A stretch of 64,000 nucleotides of DNA from JAJDXW01 sp965243335 (GTDB lineage: Bacteria; Pseudomonadota; Gammaproteobacteria; HK1): the NCBI GenBank assembly GCA_965243335.1, contig OZ251545.1, forward strand, positions 1,302,001-1,366,000. Direction: 5' to 3'. Below, piece after piece: positions 49,394-57,175 of this stretch (position 1 is its first letter; the number at the start of each line of letters is the position of its first letter). A program made the position numbers and the translations under genes. The notes under the pieces were generated by a model. That model did no database searches and had not been told where the DNA came from. It saw only the letters and a list, made by a program, of their open reading frames with translations.

Positions 49394-50740
49394 ATGCTGA
49401 AGCGGATCCGTATCGAGGGGTACAAGTCTCTGTCCGATCTGGAGGTCCGGCTCTCGCCGCTCACCCTGTTGTTCGGCCCGAACGCGGCCGGCAAGAGCAA
49501 TTTCCTGGACTCCCTCCAGCTCCTGTCCAAGCTCGCGACGAGCCGGACGCTGAAGGAAGCCTTCGACCCTCCCTACCGGGGCAAGCCGCTCGAATCCTTC
49601 ACGGTCGGAGACCGAGGGCTCCGGGGGTTGATGGGAGAGGAGCGGCTGGTCTTTTCCATCGAGGCCGACCTGCGCCTGTCGGACGCGGTGGTGGAGGCCG
49701 TCAACCGACAGATACTGGAAATGCGCCGCCCGAGCGGCGACGTCCGATCCGGGGGGACAGGCCACACCCCCGCCCGGGTCCGTGAGCGGGACCTCCGCTA
49801 CCGGGTCGAGATCGAGATGCTGCCCCGATCGGGCTTCCTGCGTACGGCCGATGAATACCTCGCGGCCCTGAATTCCAGGGGAGAACCTACCCGCAGGCGC
49901 AAACCCTTCATCGAAGGTCAAGGCGAGAAGATCCACCTGCGTCAGGAGGGGCAGGCGCACCCGATCGACTACGAGCGCCATCTCGACCACACGATCCTCT
50001 CGATGCCGCATTATCCGCCGCACCATCCCCACCTGGCGGCGGCGCGCCGGGAGCTCGAGAGCTGGCTGTTCTTCTATTTCGAGCCGCGCGAGCGCATGCG
50101 CGCCGCCAATCCCATCAAGGAGGTGCGCCACATCGGGCTGATGGGGGAGGAGCTCGCCGCCTTCCTCAACACCCTGAAGGCGCACAAGCCCCGGCAGTTC
50201 GAGGCGGTCGAAAAGGCGTTGCGCACGATAATGCCCAGCGTGGACGGCATCGAGACGGGGGTGAGCGACCTTGGCGAGGTCGATCTGCATCTCAAGGAGA
50301 GCGGGATCTCCATTCCGGCCCGGGTGTTGTCCGAAGGGACGCTCCGGTTGCTCGGGTTGCTGGCGCTGACCGGCGCCGACGAACCCCCCTCGCTGGTGGG
50401 GTTCGAGGAGCCCGAGAACGGCCTCCACCCGCGCCGGATCGAGATGATCGCCGAGATGCTGAAGACACGTTCCGGCCTTGGACCCACCCAGTACATCGTC
50501 ACGACCCACTCTCCGCTCCTGCCCGATCTGTTGTCGGACGATTCCCTGTTCGCGGTGCGTCGAACTGGCCGCCGAACCCGGATCGACCCATCCTCCGTCT
50601 GGCCGCCGCTCGGGCCACAGGGCCGGCGCGGGGACATCGGTCGAGCGCTCGACGGCGGGGATGCGAACCCCGCGGGGGACGACGGACACGAAAGGCTTCC
50701 CGTCTCGGATCGGATCCTGAGAGGCGACTTCGATGCGTGA
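49394..50740 (+). CDS. SMC/RecF-like AAA ATPase (defence-associated)
   Basis: A 448-residue ATPase of the AAA_21/OLD-like ABC-type group. The N-terminus MLKRIRIEGYKSLSDLEVRL leads into the Walker A loop FGPNAAGKSNFLDSL (~residue 30). A signature region ARVLSEGTLRLLGLLAL, Walker B LVGFEEPENGLHPRRIE (~335) and the H-loop YIVTTHSPLLPDLL follow. Such ATPases usually act with a nuclease or other effector encoded next to them. Here the following frame begins eight bases before the stop and encodes a plausible partner start, but breaks off. The last ~50 residues are unusual in composition. Confidence 0.88.
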   Translation: MLKRIRIEGYKSLSDLEVRLSPLTLLFGPNAAGKSNFLDSLQLLSKLATSRTLKEAFDPPYRGKPLESFTVGDRGLRGLMGEERLVFSIEADLRLSDAVVEAVNRQILEMRRPSGDVRSGGTGHTPARVRERDLRYRVEIEMLPRSGFLRTADEYLAALNSRGEPTRRRKPFIEGQGEKIHLRQEGQAHPIDYERHLDHTILSMPHYPPHHPHLAAARRELESWLFFYFEPRERMRAANPIKEVRHIGLMGEELAAFLNTLKAHKPRQFEAVEKALRTIMPSVDGIETGVSDLGEVDLHLKESGISIPARVLSEGTLRLLGLLALTGADEPPSLVGFEEPENGLHPRRIEMIAEMLKTRSGLGPTQYIVTTHSPLLPDLLSDDSLFAVRRTGRRTRIDPSSVWPPLGPQGRRGDIGRALDGGDANPAGDDGHERLPVSDRILRGDFDA

Positions 50741-50876
50741 GATCGCGCTGTTCGGCGAAGATTTCGCCCATCGGCAGGTGACCGGGGCTCGGCGACAATC
50801 CGCGAATCCGCAACCCGTCATCGCGCCCGGGAGGGCGCGGCCATCGGGTCCTGCCGTACCCGCGAGAACTCGATGA
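50733..50876 (+). pseudogene. Truncated partner gene of the AAA ATPase (first ~19 codons)
   Basis: The ATG overlaps the ATPase stop by 8 bp, typical of translational coupling. The first residues MREIALFGEDFAHRQVTGA look like a real N-terminal strand and helix; after about 50790 the frame turns into low-complexity sequence and runs into the convergent DUF3565 gene. The partner was evidently deleted, leaving an orphan ATPase. Family of the lost protein unknown. Confidence 0.6.
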
Positions 50877-51312
50877 AGAATCGGACCGGGCCTTCCGCCT
50901 CCACCCGGTGCCGCACTTCCGGAACGATGATCGCGCTCGAAGCCGGATCGACCCGGAACGAACGGTGGATCGGCGGGCCGGCGTGATAGCGCAGCACCCC
51001 GCGCACCACCCGGATCCTGGCCCATACCCCGCGCTTCGTGGCGTGATCGGACTTGAGCCCGGCCGGAAGCGTCGCCTCGTCGAACTCCGGGGTCCGGCGA
51101 AAGGCGGCGCAACCCTCGGGCCATTCCATCCGGTCGCAACGCACGCAATCGAGCTCGGCGCCGATCTTCGCCGCTCGCCCGGCCTCGCTCACCACCCAGG
51201 GGCGGCTCACGAAGGGCGGGCGGTGGCGCGCGTGCTGGCCGTGGCCGCAATCGAGGTCCGCGACCCAGTCCCCGGCCTCGTCGAGGGAAAAGCCGACGAT
51301 CCCGCGCTTCAC
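50818..51312 (-). CDS. DUF3565-DUF1971 fusion protein
   Basis: The 164-residue protein starts MKRGIVGFSLDEAGDWVADLDCGHGQHARHRPPF, the Cys/His-containing DUF3565 part, with further Cys in LDCVRCDRMEWPEG. From about residue 70 (FRRTPEFDEATLPAGLKSDHATKRGVWARI) it becomes a DUF1971/TehB-N-like small beta barrel ending VRFFIEFSRV. The fusion of these two domains is known in Gammaproteobacteria. Biochemical role unproven; tellurite or redox-related roles have been suggested for DUF1971 relatives. Convergent with the truncated ATPase partner. Confidence 0.85.
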   Translation of the reverse strand: MKRGIVGFSLDEAGDWVADLDCGHGQHARHRPPFVSRPWVVSEAGRAAKIGAELDCVRCDRMEWPEGCAAFRRTPEFDEATLPAGLKSDHATKRGVWARIRVVRGVLRYHAGPPIHRSFRVDPASSAIIVPEVRHRVEAEGPVRFFIEFSRVRQDPMAAPSRAR

Positions 51313-51436
51313 GGGGTACGCGCCCGCCCCCGGCGTCGCGCCCGCCGCCGCGCCCGCTGGGTATCCGGAGCCCGTCGGGGCGTTTCGGATACCCGCGGCA
51401 TCCCGCGCGCGAGAAAGTGAAAGTCGCCCCCCGGAT

Positions 51437-51661
51437 TCACACCAGACCTTCTTCCATCCCCGCGGCCTGTTGGGCCTCCCGCGCGGATTCCGCCTCCGCC
51501 CGAAGCTCTCCGATCTGGCGCTGCAACGCCGCGCCGTGTCGTGCCCGGTCCCGTTCCGGGGGGGCCGGCCGGCGCCCTCCGCCCCGTGAACGGTAGGGCT
51601 CGGTCTCCGTAACGCCTTCGAGAATGAAGTGTCGGTTTCTCCCTTCGGTGCCGTTCGCCAT
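51437..51661 (-). pseudogene. Truncated S8 (subtilisin-like) peptidase partner of AAA ATPase
   Basis: Only 74 residues remain: MANGTEGRNRHFILEGVTETEPYRS and the following helical segment RARHGAALQRQIGELRAEAESAREAQQAAGMEEGL match the N-terminus of S8 family peptidases encoded beside AAA ATPases. The catalytic Asp/His/Ser regions are absent; the frame stops and non-homologous sequence follows. It starts 20 bp after the ATPase stop, with a good AAGAAGG motif. Recognition rests on my memory of this family's N-terminus. Confidence 0.7.
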
Positions 51662-51681
51662 CCTGAAGTCGCCTTCTTCCG

Positions 51682-52671
51682 CTACGCTCTGTTCTCGTCA
51701 AGCCTCTCGGCGATGCTCTTGCGCTCCCGGAGCATCGCCCGGATTTCCGCTTCACGGACCCCGGCGCGTTCGTGGATCAGCGCGTCCTTCAGGACCTCGT
51801 TCGCGGCGTGGGTGACCTCCGCGTAGCTCAACCCTGCGGCCAGGTCGGCGAGGGTCCGCCACCGGGTTCCCTTTGCGGCGGAGCGGCCGAGGCGCGTTTT
51901 CAGGAGGCTTGCAATCTGCGGCTTGTCGGGCAGATCGTAGTACAGAACGTCGTCGAAACGGCGGAAGAGGGCCGGGTCGAGGATGCCGGGGTGGTTCGTC
52001 GCCGCGACGACGAGGCTGTGGGAACGGTCCTGCTCGATCATCTGCAAGAAGCTGTTGAGAATCCGGCGGATCTCGCCCGTGTCGTTGGTGAGTCCGCGTT
52101 GCGATCCGATGGCGTCGAATTCATCGAAGAAATAGACGCCCCGGGTCCGGCCCGTCGCGTCGAAGATCTGGCGTAGCTTGGCCGCCGTCTCTCCCATGTA
52201 CCTGGTGATGAGCCCGTCGAGCCGTACCTGGAGGAGAGGCAGGCCGAGCTCTCCGGCCAGGACGGATGCGGTCAGGGTCTTGCCCGTGCCGGGAGGGCCG
52301 GTCAACAGAAGCTTGCGCCGAGGCGAAAGGCCGTGCTCCAGGATCCGCCCGGCATGGCGCTGCTCGCGGATCACGCGCCGGAGCTGGTCTGCAAGGGCAT
52401 CTCCCAGGATCATCTCTCCCAACCGGTTCTTCGGACTGGACGCTTCCAGGAGGTTCGCCAACTCGCCGCGCGGACGGCCAATCGGCGTCGGCGCACCGGC
52501 CCCGCGCCGACGCTTGGCCTCGTCGATCACGGCGCGCAATTCCTCGGCGAGCTTGCCGTGGCCCAACTTCGCTTCGTGGGCGGCGACCTGCATGGCGACG
52601 GAGCAGAAACGATCGTCGTCGCCGTCGAGATGCGACTTCAGCAACGCCTTGAGCTGTTCAGCGCTGGCCAT
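51682..52671 (-). CDS. AAA+ ATPase of an ATPase/S8-peptidase pair
   Basis: A 329-residue classical AAA protein: Walker A LLLTGPPGTGKTLTASVLAG (~residue 120), Walker B RGVYFFDEFDAIGSQR (~183), sensor 1 VVAATNHPGILDPALFRRFD with the arginine finger region, and a C-terminal lid. The N-terminal ~80 residues are a helical adaptor domain. This kind of ATPase is commonly followed by a subtilisin-like peptidase in predicted defence pairs; here the peptidase is truncated, so the ATPase is probably without its effector. Same strand and 30 bp from the methyltransferase stop. Confidence 0.9.
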   Translation of the reverse strand: MASAEQLKALLKSHLDGDDDRFCSVAMQVAAHEAKLGHGKLAEELRAVIDEAKRRRGAGAPTPIGRPRGELANLLEASSPKNRLGEMILGDALADQLRRVIREQRHAGRILEHGLSPRRKLLLTGPPGTGKTLTASVLAGELGLPLLQVRLDGLITRYMGETAAKLRQIFDATGRTRGVYFFDEFDAIGSQRGLTNDTGEIRRILNSFLQMIEQDRSHSLVVAATNHPGILDPALFRRFDDVLYYDLPDKPQIASLLKTRLGRSAAKGTRWRTLADLAAGLSYAEVTHAANEVLKDALIHERAGVREAEIRAMLRERKSIAERLDENRA

Positions 52672-52701
52672 GGGACACCCTCCGGCGTGGCGTGGGTCGG
52701 T

Positions 52702-55700
52702 TCACACCAGGAACACTTTCATTACTTCGTCGCCCAGGTGGTTGATGACCTTGACGGCGATGCGGCCGGAGGCGGGCTTGTCGAAGGGGCGGGACAGGTC
52801 GCTGTGCAGGGTGGCCCACGCGTCGGGGTCGACCTCGGCCTTCAGGGTGGTCTTCAGCGCGCGGTAGGGGTCGTTCGCGCCGAGGAAGTAGGCGTGGCGG
52901 ACGAAGAAGCCTTCCTCGTCGTAGTCGGTGTCGATGAACCAGCAGGCGATGCCCTCGGGGCCGTCGCTGCGTATCTCGCCGGTGTTGGGGTGGAACACGT
53001 CCACGCCGTTGATCCTGACCTGGAGACGGCCCGCGTCGTCGCCCTCGGCCGGGAGGACGTCGATGTCCGGCTCGCCGAAGACGACGAAGAGGTTGCCCTT
53101 GCCGGTGTTCTTCAGGTCCTCGGCCATGTGGAGGTCGGCGTTCATCCGCGCCTTGAGCACCGGGATGCGGCCGAGCTTGTCGAACTCCGCGGAGTGGGCG
53201 TCGTAGTTGAACGCGCAGGCGATGAGCACGTCGAAATCGGCGTCGCCCGCCTCGCGGGCGGCGGCGACGAGGTCGGGCCTCGAGACGGTGCCGAACTCGG
53301 GGCCGATGAAGATGCCGGCGCGCCGCTCCCGGCCCCGGTCGCCCTGGCCGCCTTGGCCGCCCGGATCGCCCGGGTCGCACTGGACGTCCCGATCGCCCGG
53401 ATCGCTCTGGCCGCCCTGCACGTACCGGCCTTCGGCGCAGATCCGGCGGCCGGGCCACGGGATCAGGGTGTTGAAGGTGATCCGGTCGTCCTTGTGGGCC
53501 TGCTGCACGCCGGCAGTCTTGAGCTGCTCCAGGATCATGGAGGTGAAGTCGGCCCCCTCGCCGTAGGCGGGGCGGGGCTCCGCCGCGCGGTCCATGAGCT
53601 CGTCGTTCTCGTCGACCAGCGAGACGCGATGCGGCGACAGGCTGTCGACGGTGAACGGCCCGGCGACGCGCACGACGTTCCGGTCTTCGTAGGGCTTGTC
53701 GTAGAGGTATTCGTAGTCGGCGTTGGCGGCGATGGCGGCGTCGATCTCCCGCTGCCGGGCGACGCGCTGCTCCCACCATTGAGTGTGCAGGGCGGCGGGC
53801 GTCTCCGGCCAGGGGTCGGCGGGACGGGGCGGGAGGGTGTCGAGGGTGTAGCTGCGTCCGAGGCTGGCGTTGAGGTCGCGCAGAAGGCGTTGCGCCCGCC
53901 CGGCGGAGTGTCGGGTGTCGGGGGGTGTCGGACTGCCGCCGATCCTGGCGGTGGGGGGAGGGTGCGGCTGCGCGCGCGAGGGGTCGGGGCGCTTGCCATT
54001 GGCCGAGAGGCCGGCCCGGGTGTGTCGTTGCGCGCGCGGGACGTCGTCGGGCCGTTCACTTCCGAGCTCCGCCCGGAGGCTGGAAAAGAGCGTCTGGGCC
54101 GCGGGGCTCCAGGGGTCTTCGGGATAGCGGGGGATATCCCACTCCTCCCAGCTCGTGTTCATCGCCTCGTTGAGCTGCCGGCGCAGGGGCTCCAGCGTCT
54201 GCTGGCGCTTCTCCCAGATCACGTCGATCTCGGCGTTGTTGGCGATCGACTTCAGGGTGACGTGCGGGACCCGCTCGTAGACGAAGCCGTGGCGGACGTT
54301 GCCGTGGGTGGGCGCTTCGGACGGGGCCTTGCCGGAGAGCTCGGCTTCCTTGCGCTGCCCTTCCGGGCTGTCCGCGAGGAGGTAGTAGGGGTAGCGGGCG
54401 CCCATGACGCGGGCGCGGGCCAGCGCGAGGGCCACGCGGGAGGTGTCGATGGTGATCCAGCGCCGGCCCCACTGCTCGGCGACGTAGGCGGTCGTGCCGG
54501 AGCCGCAGGTAGGATCGAGGACGAGGTCGCCGGGATCGGTGGTCATCAAGATGCAGCGTTCCACCACGCGGGTAGCGGTTTGTACGACGTATGTCTTACC
54601 CCTTGCACCTCCGACGTCAGACCAGATAGAACCCAATCGAACCACCGGATAGTCGTCCCAGAAATATCGCATTCGGATTTGCATTTTCTGCTTAACGATA
54701 CGTCCCGCACGAGCTGTACGTTCCAGAGCCTCTGGCAATACTCCCCAATGACGGTTTGCTCCGGGAAAGAAAGTTTGCCCTTCGAACTCAAAATTGACCG
54801 TCGTAGTATCACGTTGGCCTTCTGACGTTATTGGGTAAGCATCAAAATCCGTTCTATCCAAAACAGAAAGTGCCAAAGTACTATTGGATGGCTTTCCATC
54901 TCGTTCACGGAATAGTGGTCGAAATTTAGCCACATCTAATTTCTTCGCAAACCACACAATATAGTCTACATTTGTCTGAATAAACTCACCCGTCACACTC
55001 CCTGTTTTTTGAACACCGATCGTGCAGATATGATTGTGCTCTCCAAACACCTCGTCCATCAGCGCCCGCACCCGATGGACGTTCTCGTCCCCGATCTGCA
55101 CGAAGATCGATCCGCTTTCGGCCAGCAGGTCCCGCGCCACCGTCAGCCGGTCCCGCAGGTACGTGAGGTACGAGTGGACCCCGTCCCGCCACGTGTCCCG
55201 GAACGCCTTGACCTGCTCCGGCTCGCGGGTGATGTGGTCGGTCTTGCCGTCCTTCACGTCCCGCTGGTTGGTGGACCACTGGAAGTTGGAGTTGAACTTG
55301 ATGCCGTAGGGCGGGTCGACGTAGATGCACTGCACCTTCCCCCGCAGCCCCTCCCGCTCCGCGAGGGACGCCATCACTTGCAGGCTGTCGCCGAGGATCA
55401 TCCGGTTCGACCAGTTGGCGTCGTGCTGGTAGAACTCCGTGCGGGCGTTGCCGTCGGGCAGGCCGTTGAAGTCGGCGAAGAGGTCGGGGTGGTCGTCGCC
55501 CGCCTGCCCGTCGGCCTGGCCGTGCCGGGCCAGGTCGTCGATCAGGGCCTTGGGGTGGACCTTCTCCTGGATGAACAGCGGCGGGGCCGGGACGACGAGG
55601 TCCGACCAGTCCTGCGTGTCCTTCCCCCGCCAGACGAGCTGCGGGTCGAGGTCGCGGTTGCGGCGCTGGTATGCCACCTCGATCGGGTTCTGGTCGTCCT

Positions 55701-55803
55701 TCGCCATCACCGACTGGTGCTCGGCGGTCGGGATGTTCTTCCGCGACGCCTCCCCGTGGGTCAGCGTCCGGACCTGCCTGGGCTTCTTCGGTTTCCTCGC
55801 CAT
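52702..55803 (-). CDS. Type III-like site-specific DNA adenine methyltransferase (Mod), beta class
   Basis: The 1033-residue enzyme should methylate adenine within the recognition site of the system. Motif IV (CIYVDPPYGIKFNSNFQW, ~residue 160) precedes motif I (LVLDPTCGSGTTAYVAEQWG, ~425), the beta-class order. The region between them, the target recognition part, includes a stretch encoded by clearly lower-GC DNA (54560-55010). A long C-terminal extension follows, with a disordered repeat (GDPGGQGGQGDRGRERR) and a conserved end that relatives of the BPTD_3080-type system also have. ATG 55803 is chosen because upstream sequence is low complexity. Transcribed with res from the same strand. Confidence 0.92.
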   Translation of the reverse strand: MARKPKKPRQVRTLTHGEASRKNIPTAEHQSVMAKDDQNPIEVAYQRRNRDLDPQLVWRGKDTQDWSDLVVPAPPLFIQEKVHPKALIDDLARHGQADGQAGDDHPDLFADFNGLPDGNARTEFYQHDANWSNRMILGDSLQVMASLAEREGLRGKVQCIYVDPPYGIKFNSNFQWSTNQRDVKDGKTDHITREPEQVKAFRDTWRDGVHSYLTYLRDRLTVARDLLAESGSIFVQIGDENVHRVRALMDEVFGEHNHICTIGVQKTGSVTGEFIQTNVDYIVWFAKKLDVAKFRPLFRERDGKPSNSTLALSVLDRTDFDAYPITSEGQRDTTTVNFEFEGQTFFPGANRHWGVLPEALERTARAGRIVKQKMQIRMRYFWDDYPVVRLGSIWSDVGGARGKTYVVQTATRVVERCILMTTDPGDLVLDPTCGSGTTAYVAEQWGRRWITIDTSRVALALARARVMGARYPYYLLADSPEGQRKEAELSGKAPSEAPTHGNVRHGFVYERVPHVTLKSIANNAEIDVIWEKRQQTLEPLRRQLNEAMNTSWEEWDIPRYPEDPWSPAAQTLFSSLRAELGSERPDDVPRAQRHTRAGLSANGKRPDPSRAQPHPPPTARIGGSPTPPDTRHSAGRAQRLLRDLNASLGRSYTLDTLPPRPADPWPETPAALHTQWWEQRVARQREIDAAIAANADYEYLYDKPYEDRNVVRVAGPFTVDSLSPHRVSLVDENDELMDRAAEPRPAYGEGADFTSMILEQLKTAGVQQAHKDDRITFNTLIPWPGRRICAEGRYVQGGQSDPGDRDVQCDPGDPGGQGGQGDRGRERRAGIFIGPEFGTVSRPDLVAAAREAGDADFDVLIACAFNYDAHSAEFDKLGRIPVLKARMNADLHMAEDLKNTGKGNLFVVFGEPDIDVLPAEGDDAGRLQVRINGVDVFHPNTGEIRSDGPEGIACWFIDTDYDEEGFFVRHAYFLGANDPYRALKTTLKAEVDPDAWATLHSDLSRPFDKPASGRIAVKVINHLGDEVMKVFLV

Positions 55804-56160
55804 GGTTCTGCTCGTCGTCCTGTGCTCCCCAGATAGTAGCATGTTGAACGGTGAAGGACAGGCATCCCTCGACCGCCTCGTGGACGCTCTTCGGCAGCTC
55901 CCCGATACCGTCTCCTTGGGCTGGGCGCCCGGGAATGGGCGGGACTTCCGCCCAATAGCCGCCTTCCTCCGCCTGGTGGATCGCAACATCCGGCTTCAGG
56001 GCTTTCCTCCTTGGTCTCTAGTGGGAGGCGTTTTCGATGATCGCCGACCGGTGTTCTACCGGCAACCTTACACGTAGTCCGGATTTTGGATCTCGAGCTG
56101 CATCGGAACCTTGTCTCTGCGTCTACTTGGCGCTCGCTCTCCATATCGAGGGATGTTGCG
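55804..56160. other. Interval between mod and the glycosylase-like gene
   Basis: About 360 bp with no confidently recognised gene. A plus-strand frame beginning at 55840 (MLNGEGQASLDRLVDAL...) has reasonable composition but no family match. The UDG-like gene reads into this interval on the minus strand. Confidence 0.45.
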
Positions 56161-57087
56161 TCAGTCCGGCCCTGATCGAGCGGGTGCGCGGCGGGGCCTG
56201 GAACCCGGAGAACCGCACCATCTGATACGACGATCCACCTCTAGTTCGCGGTTGATTCGACCAAGGGGATTTCCGTTGCGAAAGAAAGATCTGATTATTG
56301 ATGGATGTCCGCTTTTCACTACTCGGACATTTCCTTCTGGGATATCTTGGCATATTCGACAGGTATCGATCCATTCTTCAAGTTCTTGGGCCTTGCCACC
56401 GAACAGCGCGAAGACGATTCGCCTTCTCCGAGCCTCTTCCACCAGCACGGAAATCACTCGATGCATTACCGGACACCAGAATGCTTTATGCAAGGAACGC
56501 TGATTTTCTACCGCTTTCCAACAGCTTCCACGGATCAACTGATCTCCCTTTTTGGCGCTTATGGTTGGAGTCTGATTGATCCAGAGTACGCCTTGCTCAA
56601 CCAGATTTCCAAACATGGCGTTAGGCTCGGGAAGCATAACATGTCCGCATCGCAATGCTCTCCGTAGTCTCTGCTGATGGCCCTTGAATTCATGAATGCA
56701 CAAACCGCTATAACTCAGCGCGGCAGCGGCGTAGATTAAACTCCGTAAACTAGGCGTTACGCGGCCACCAACAACCAACTCTTCGCTCCAACTAGTTATA
56801 TCATCTTGCTCGAACGAACGGCCGGTTGCGCGATCTGGATCTGGATAAGGATCATTTCCAACTACGACGACCTTGACATTGGAAGGAACAATCCCATTCA
56901 GAGAATAAAACACACGAGACCTATTCGGTATAACTCGCACATTTCCAGTAACGTGTACTCTTTCATGGATGGCGCAGAGATTTGGGTGTACGTTTCCCAA
57001 TCTTCCGCGCCAACCATCGGGAATTATATTCGACCATCCTGTCGCATAAGGCTTCAATCTATTTTTCAATCTAGGCATCGCTTTCAT
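56161..57087 (-). CDS. Uracil-DNA glycosylase-like protein inside a restriction-modification operon
   Basis: The 308-residue protein carries the Ung-type landmarks: water-activating loop VVVVGNDPYPDPDRATGRSF (Asp and Tyr of GQDPYH kept, His replaced by Pro), then TPSLRSLIYAAAA, the Asn-containing strand GVLWINQTPTIS, and the DNA-intercalation region SGHPSIIRSFFRNGNPLGRIN with the catalytic His. The N-terminal ~60 residues and last ~30 (RRAPARSGPD-like tail) are extra. Start taken as ATG 57087; a GTG at 57135 is an alternative. GC is lower than in mod and res. It lies between mod and res on the same strand. It likely excises uracil or a modified base from DNA; a defence role is inference. Confidence 0.82.
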   Translation of the reverse strand: MKAMPRLKNRLKPYATGWSNIIPDGWRGRLGNVHPNLCAIHERVHVTGNVRVIPNRSRVFYSLNGIVPSNVKVVVVGNDPYPDPDRATGRSFEQDDITSWSEELVVGGRVTPSLRSLIYAAAALSYSGLCIHEFKGHQQRLRRALRCGHVMLPEPNAMFGNLVEQGVLWINQTPTISAKKGDQLIRGSCWKAVENQRSLHKAFWCPVMHRVISVLVEEARRRRIVFALFGGKAQELEEWIDTCRICQDIPEGNVRVVKSGHPSIIRSFFRNGNPLGRINRELEVDRRIRWCGSPGSRPRRAPARSGPD

Positions 57088-57110
57088 CCAGAGTTCATAG
57101 AGTTGGTTGC

Positions 57111-57175
57111 CGCCTCGATCATCATCCCGGTCCACGACCGTACATGGCTTCCCACACCAGCGCCGCCACGTCCCG
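57111..57175. repeat. 65-bp remnant shared with the YgiT/PIN-like module (61774-61838)
   Basis: The 65 bp abutting the res stop match 61774-61838 without gaps, including a frame encoding VAALVWEAMYGRG and the following stop, like VAALMWEAMYGRG at the end of the 72-residue protein. It is the leftover junction between that small gene and the PIN-like gene, so a second copy of this module once lay here. Confidence 0.85.

Noticed and set aside
55840..56077. Plus-strand frame MLNGEGQASLDRLVDAL upstream of mod
   Set aside because: No family recognised and no ribosome binding site; more likely leftover sequence between convergent and divergent genes.
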